Positions 20,201-22,722 of a DNA stretch of 22,722 nucleotides are shown here, piece by piece. Under the pieces are notes generated by a model. The model had not been told where the DNA came from. It ran no database searches and saw nothing but the letters and a program-made list of their open reading frames with translations. Each line of letters begins with the position of its first letter. Positions within the stretch are counted from its first letter, which is position 1. This DNA comes from Proteromonas lacertae (lineage: Eukaryota; Sar; Bigyra; Opalinata; Proteromonadidae): NCBI GenBank assembly GCA_002245135.1, contig NGBS01000650.1:1-22722 (forward strand), written 5' to 3'. The position numbers and the translations under genes were made by a program.

Positions 20201-22722
20201 CAAATTCTCCATTTTCATCAATTTCTGCTCTTTCTAGTGATAAAATATTCTTTAAATTATTATTTTCACCAAATACCAAAGTCCCCAAGACAGTATTAGT
20301 TTCAACATCATAAATATTCTTTCTTAAATTATCATAAGTGAAATTTCCATTATCTCTAGTCAGTGTCAATTCAAAAGTTTTAAATAATATTTCACCTAAT
20401 GCAATACCTCTTGCAATTAAATAATTGGCAGTTTTTATGAATGTAAATAAATTCTTAAATAGCTTATCATATTTCATCAAATCTTCATTACTATCATCAT
20501 GTACAAATGAATCGTAAATATATTGATCGTTTATTATAGATGTTGATTCACTCACCATTGTATCATCCAAATTAATATTATATACAACAAACAATGGTGG
20601 TCTAGCATCAGCATTGTATAATTCTGATAATAAATTCATTCGAGTTGATCCATCTAACAATGAAATAATAATTGCTCCTTTTGGACATATTTTCTTGATA
20701 TTTTCTACTGCATATTTTAAATCTGTTATATCTGGTGGTATTTGTGTAAACATATTCAATTCTATATTGAAATATTCTAAGTCTTCTTTTAAATGCTCAG
20801 CAAAATAGACACTTCTTACAGCTGTTCCATATAATAAAATAATATATCCGTTACTATTACTCATGATCTGAGGCACAATAGCATAATAACTAGAATAAGG
20901 CATACCAGCATAGAATCCATTATAATAACATTCTTCTCCTTCATAATTAGATGGGAAAAATAACAGACAATTATATTTAACTGCAACTTCATGTAAACTC
21001 TTTCTTATTTCACTAGTCCAACCACCAAAGAATATAAATATATTCGTTTCATTATACATCTTTTCCATTTGTAATGCAGCATAGTCTGGATCATTATTAT
21101 CACCAACAATATTCAATAAAATATATTTACCATCTATACCTCCATTTAAATTGAAATTATTCACTGCAGTATAAAGTCCTTGATAGAATTCAATTCCACT
21201 TTCTCTGTTTGCCTTTACTATTTGGTAATATCAAGCCAAATCTAATCATATCTCTTTTAATAACTTCTTTCTTAGGCATCTCTCCAATCACAAACTGCGA
21301 AGAATAATCTATTGAAATTAACATGATAAGTTTCAGCTGGAAATTCTGTACTTATTGTCTTTTCGACATACACTTCTCCTTTCTTATTTACTTTGGCTAT
21401 ATAGAAACTCTGATAACATCTATTTTCAGCATCAAATCTCAATGTTCCTATAGCTGTATCTAATGTAGTTGTATATATCTGTTGTCTCATCACTTCATAA
21501 TCATCAGATTTAGAATCTTGAAAGATTTGTAATATAAACTGTGTTGTTACTCCAGCTAATACATCAACATATCTAGATTGTTTTTTATTCGTTACTTTAT
21601 CCCAATTATTTTCGTAGTTTACTATATTCATATTACTATCATCAAATGCAAATGGAGTGTAAATATAATGACCTTCTGCTGTTTCTGGTCTTTCTCTGAA
21701 TGTTGTATGTGAAAAATCAATCATATAGACAGTGAAATAATCTTGAATTTCAGCATCTACACCATACAAATTCTTCACATAATCATATAGTGATTCAAAG
21801 AACAATTCTGAATCTCTATCTTCAAAAATTGCTAAGATATTTCCACCATTTGTTAAATTCTCATGTAACCTACTCATTTCCATTTTGAAGTTTTCTAATA
21901 TTTGCTCTTCATTACGATTTTCATTATTTACACCTTTTGAATAGGATGGTTTAACATTCCAAGCATCTAACATAGTATTGATAAATGTAATAACACTTTC
22001 AAACTTTGATTTAATGAATAAATAAATCCAAAATCTTCATTTTGTGTATATAAGAAATGCAATAATGCAGGTTGAATTCCTTGTGTAAAATGCATATTCA
22101 TATAAAATACATTCTCTTTACAATGATTTCCAGTATCTGGACCTAAATAAAACATTATCATTTCTAATGCAATAACCTATCAACTATTAAATCTCTTCTT
22201 CTTACATCACATCCACCAATGATTATATTAAAACCTCTTTCATATAGATCAAAGACAAGATCTGCACCTTCTGCGACTGTTTCTGGACATTGATATAATT
22301 CTGAATACTATTTTGATATAATATAAATAAATGATATAAAATATACAATTCTTTTTCCTTTTATACCTCCATAATAATTTGCATATTCAATATTACTCTT
22401 AACAAATAAGTAATCTGAATAACCTTGTTGATTTCTATCTTTCAATTCAAATAAAAAAGCAATTCCATAATACTTTGCTCCAGTTTTCTCTATATCTTGT
22501 CCATAACTAAAATCAGATACATAATATTGTTTTTGTTAGTCTATTTTATAAAACGATTAAAAAAAATTATACTAAGAAATGATATGGGAATTGACCAAGT
22601 GGGATAAAACAAATCCATTACTATCTCATCATCTTTTGTATCACCCAAAATGAAATACTAACGAATGACTTGTCGCATAATTTGTAGCATATAATGATTT
22701 TGGTCCATCTGGTAAATCTAAT
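14217..22722 (-). CDS. Giant class C (GABA-B-like) GPCR with at least six Venus-flytrap domains; 5' end outside the window
   Basis: The last exon (14436-14217) encodes a 73-residue basic/Ser-rich tail ending QDPVL; a 37-nt intron (14437-14473) precedes it. Upstream an uninterrupted frame from about 19290 to 14474 encodes the end of one flytrap domain, three more, and seven TM helices (about 15309-14540). Class C marks are 'CELRIWCLSL', 'CKAWRIHRLF', WTFIEP, an extracellular-loop Cys (LQECSS) and WGVRKASAEF. There is no Cys-rich domain between the last flytrap and TM1, as in GABA-B receptors. Two further flytraps occupy about 21235-19110, with 'FFGGWTSEIRK' and 'YVGCTGAECRS', which resemble urea/short-chain-amide binding proteins. 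A sixth spans about 22500-21275 with a 39-nt intron at 22308-22346. Family role: ligand binding to the flytraps moves the 7TM bundle and activates G proteins. The frame changes several times between 19290 and the window end. Confidence 0.85.
15390..22500 (-). repeat. Tandem divergent ligand-binding (periplasmic-binding-protein type I) domains
   Basis: Six consecutive domains of about 350-400 residues can be picked out by their recurring start (strand, T/S-G loop, long helix). Starts read, in protein order: YYGIAFLFEL (about 22450), IRFGLILPNS (21255), YKRIALLFSTTG (20085), RTVLIASLTG (18915), YQIAVILSLTG (17675) and NPIIISFIHE (16480). They are diverged from each other, unlike the identical repeats of the neighbouring gene, so this expansion is old. 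Confidence 0.75.
19239..22722 (-). other. 5' part of the receptor gene carrying a cluster of frame changes
   Basis: Coding continuity with the flytrap family is clear on both sides of each break, but the reading frame switches near 19290, 21225, 21275, 22010 and 22170. It possibly switches again near 22640, and the exon structure near 22500-22560 is unclear. Gains and losses of a single base are mixed. None of these five positions offers a GTAT...TAG intron that would restore the frame. Either this end of the gene is decaying or the consensus sequence has indel errors here. Confidence 0.6.

Noticed and set aside
22500-22722. A definite exon-intron model for the far right end
   Set aside because: Protein-like pieces (PDGPKSLYATNYATSHS and TKDDEIVMDLFYPTW) are visible, but two splice readings and a frameshift reading compete and none keeps the frame throughout.

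Overview
This window is AT-rich nuclear DNA from a unicellular eukaryote that uses the standard genetic code. I recognise about 25 very short spliceosomal introns, 26-55 nt long. Nearly all start GTAT and end TAG, and they are often filled by (TA)n. Long exons end in TAA or TAG and use CAA/CAG for Gln, so this is not a ciliate-type code. A class C (GABA-B-like) receptor together with a PP2C/cyclic-nucleotide/kinase fusion protein excludes bacteria, but I cannot assign the lineage. I see no rRNA, tRNA, CRISPR array or intact mobile element.

Layout. (1) 1-1852 (+): 3' part of a six-exon WD40-repeat protein. (2) 2030-2809 (-): a complete six-exon casein kinase 2 regulatory (beta) subunit, found only by splicing short exons together. 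It lacks the usual acidic loop and has one intron that appears to begin AT instead of GT. (3) 3083-6540 (-): a four-exon, about 1112-residue protein with an MGCGSS acylation motif, an intact PP2C phosphatase domain, two cyclic-nucleotide-binding domains and an AGC-type kinase domain that looks catalytically dead. (4) 6646-6970 (+): a new 87-residue, three-exon, single-pass membrane protein, divergent from (3) across a 105-bp gap. (5) 7054-12818 (-): one large gene for a predicted type I membrane protein. It has a spliced signal peptide, seven tandem 148-residue domains, an extracellular linker, one transmembrane helix and a cytosolic PH domain. The domains are encoded by a 488-bp exon+intron unit repeated head to tail with almost no divergence. 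(6) 12819-14216: about 1.4 kb without a convincing gene, holding CCAAT motifs, a hairpin with a T-run and possible coding relics. (7) 14217 to the window end (-): a giant class C G-protein-coupled receptor whose ectodomain has at least six tandem Venus-flytrap domains. Several resemble bacterial urea/amide-binding proteins. The C-terminal 1.6 kb of codons is intact, while the 5' 3.4 kb carries a cluster of frame changes.

The theme is signalling and the cell surface: a chemoreceptor-like GPCR, a repeat-rich surface protein with a lipid-binding tail, a membrane-anchored cyclic-nucleotide-controlled phosphatase, and CK2 beta. Nothing shows that they form one pathway. The three most unusual items are the tandem exon array, the multi-flytrap receptor and the phosphatase-pseudokinase fusion.
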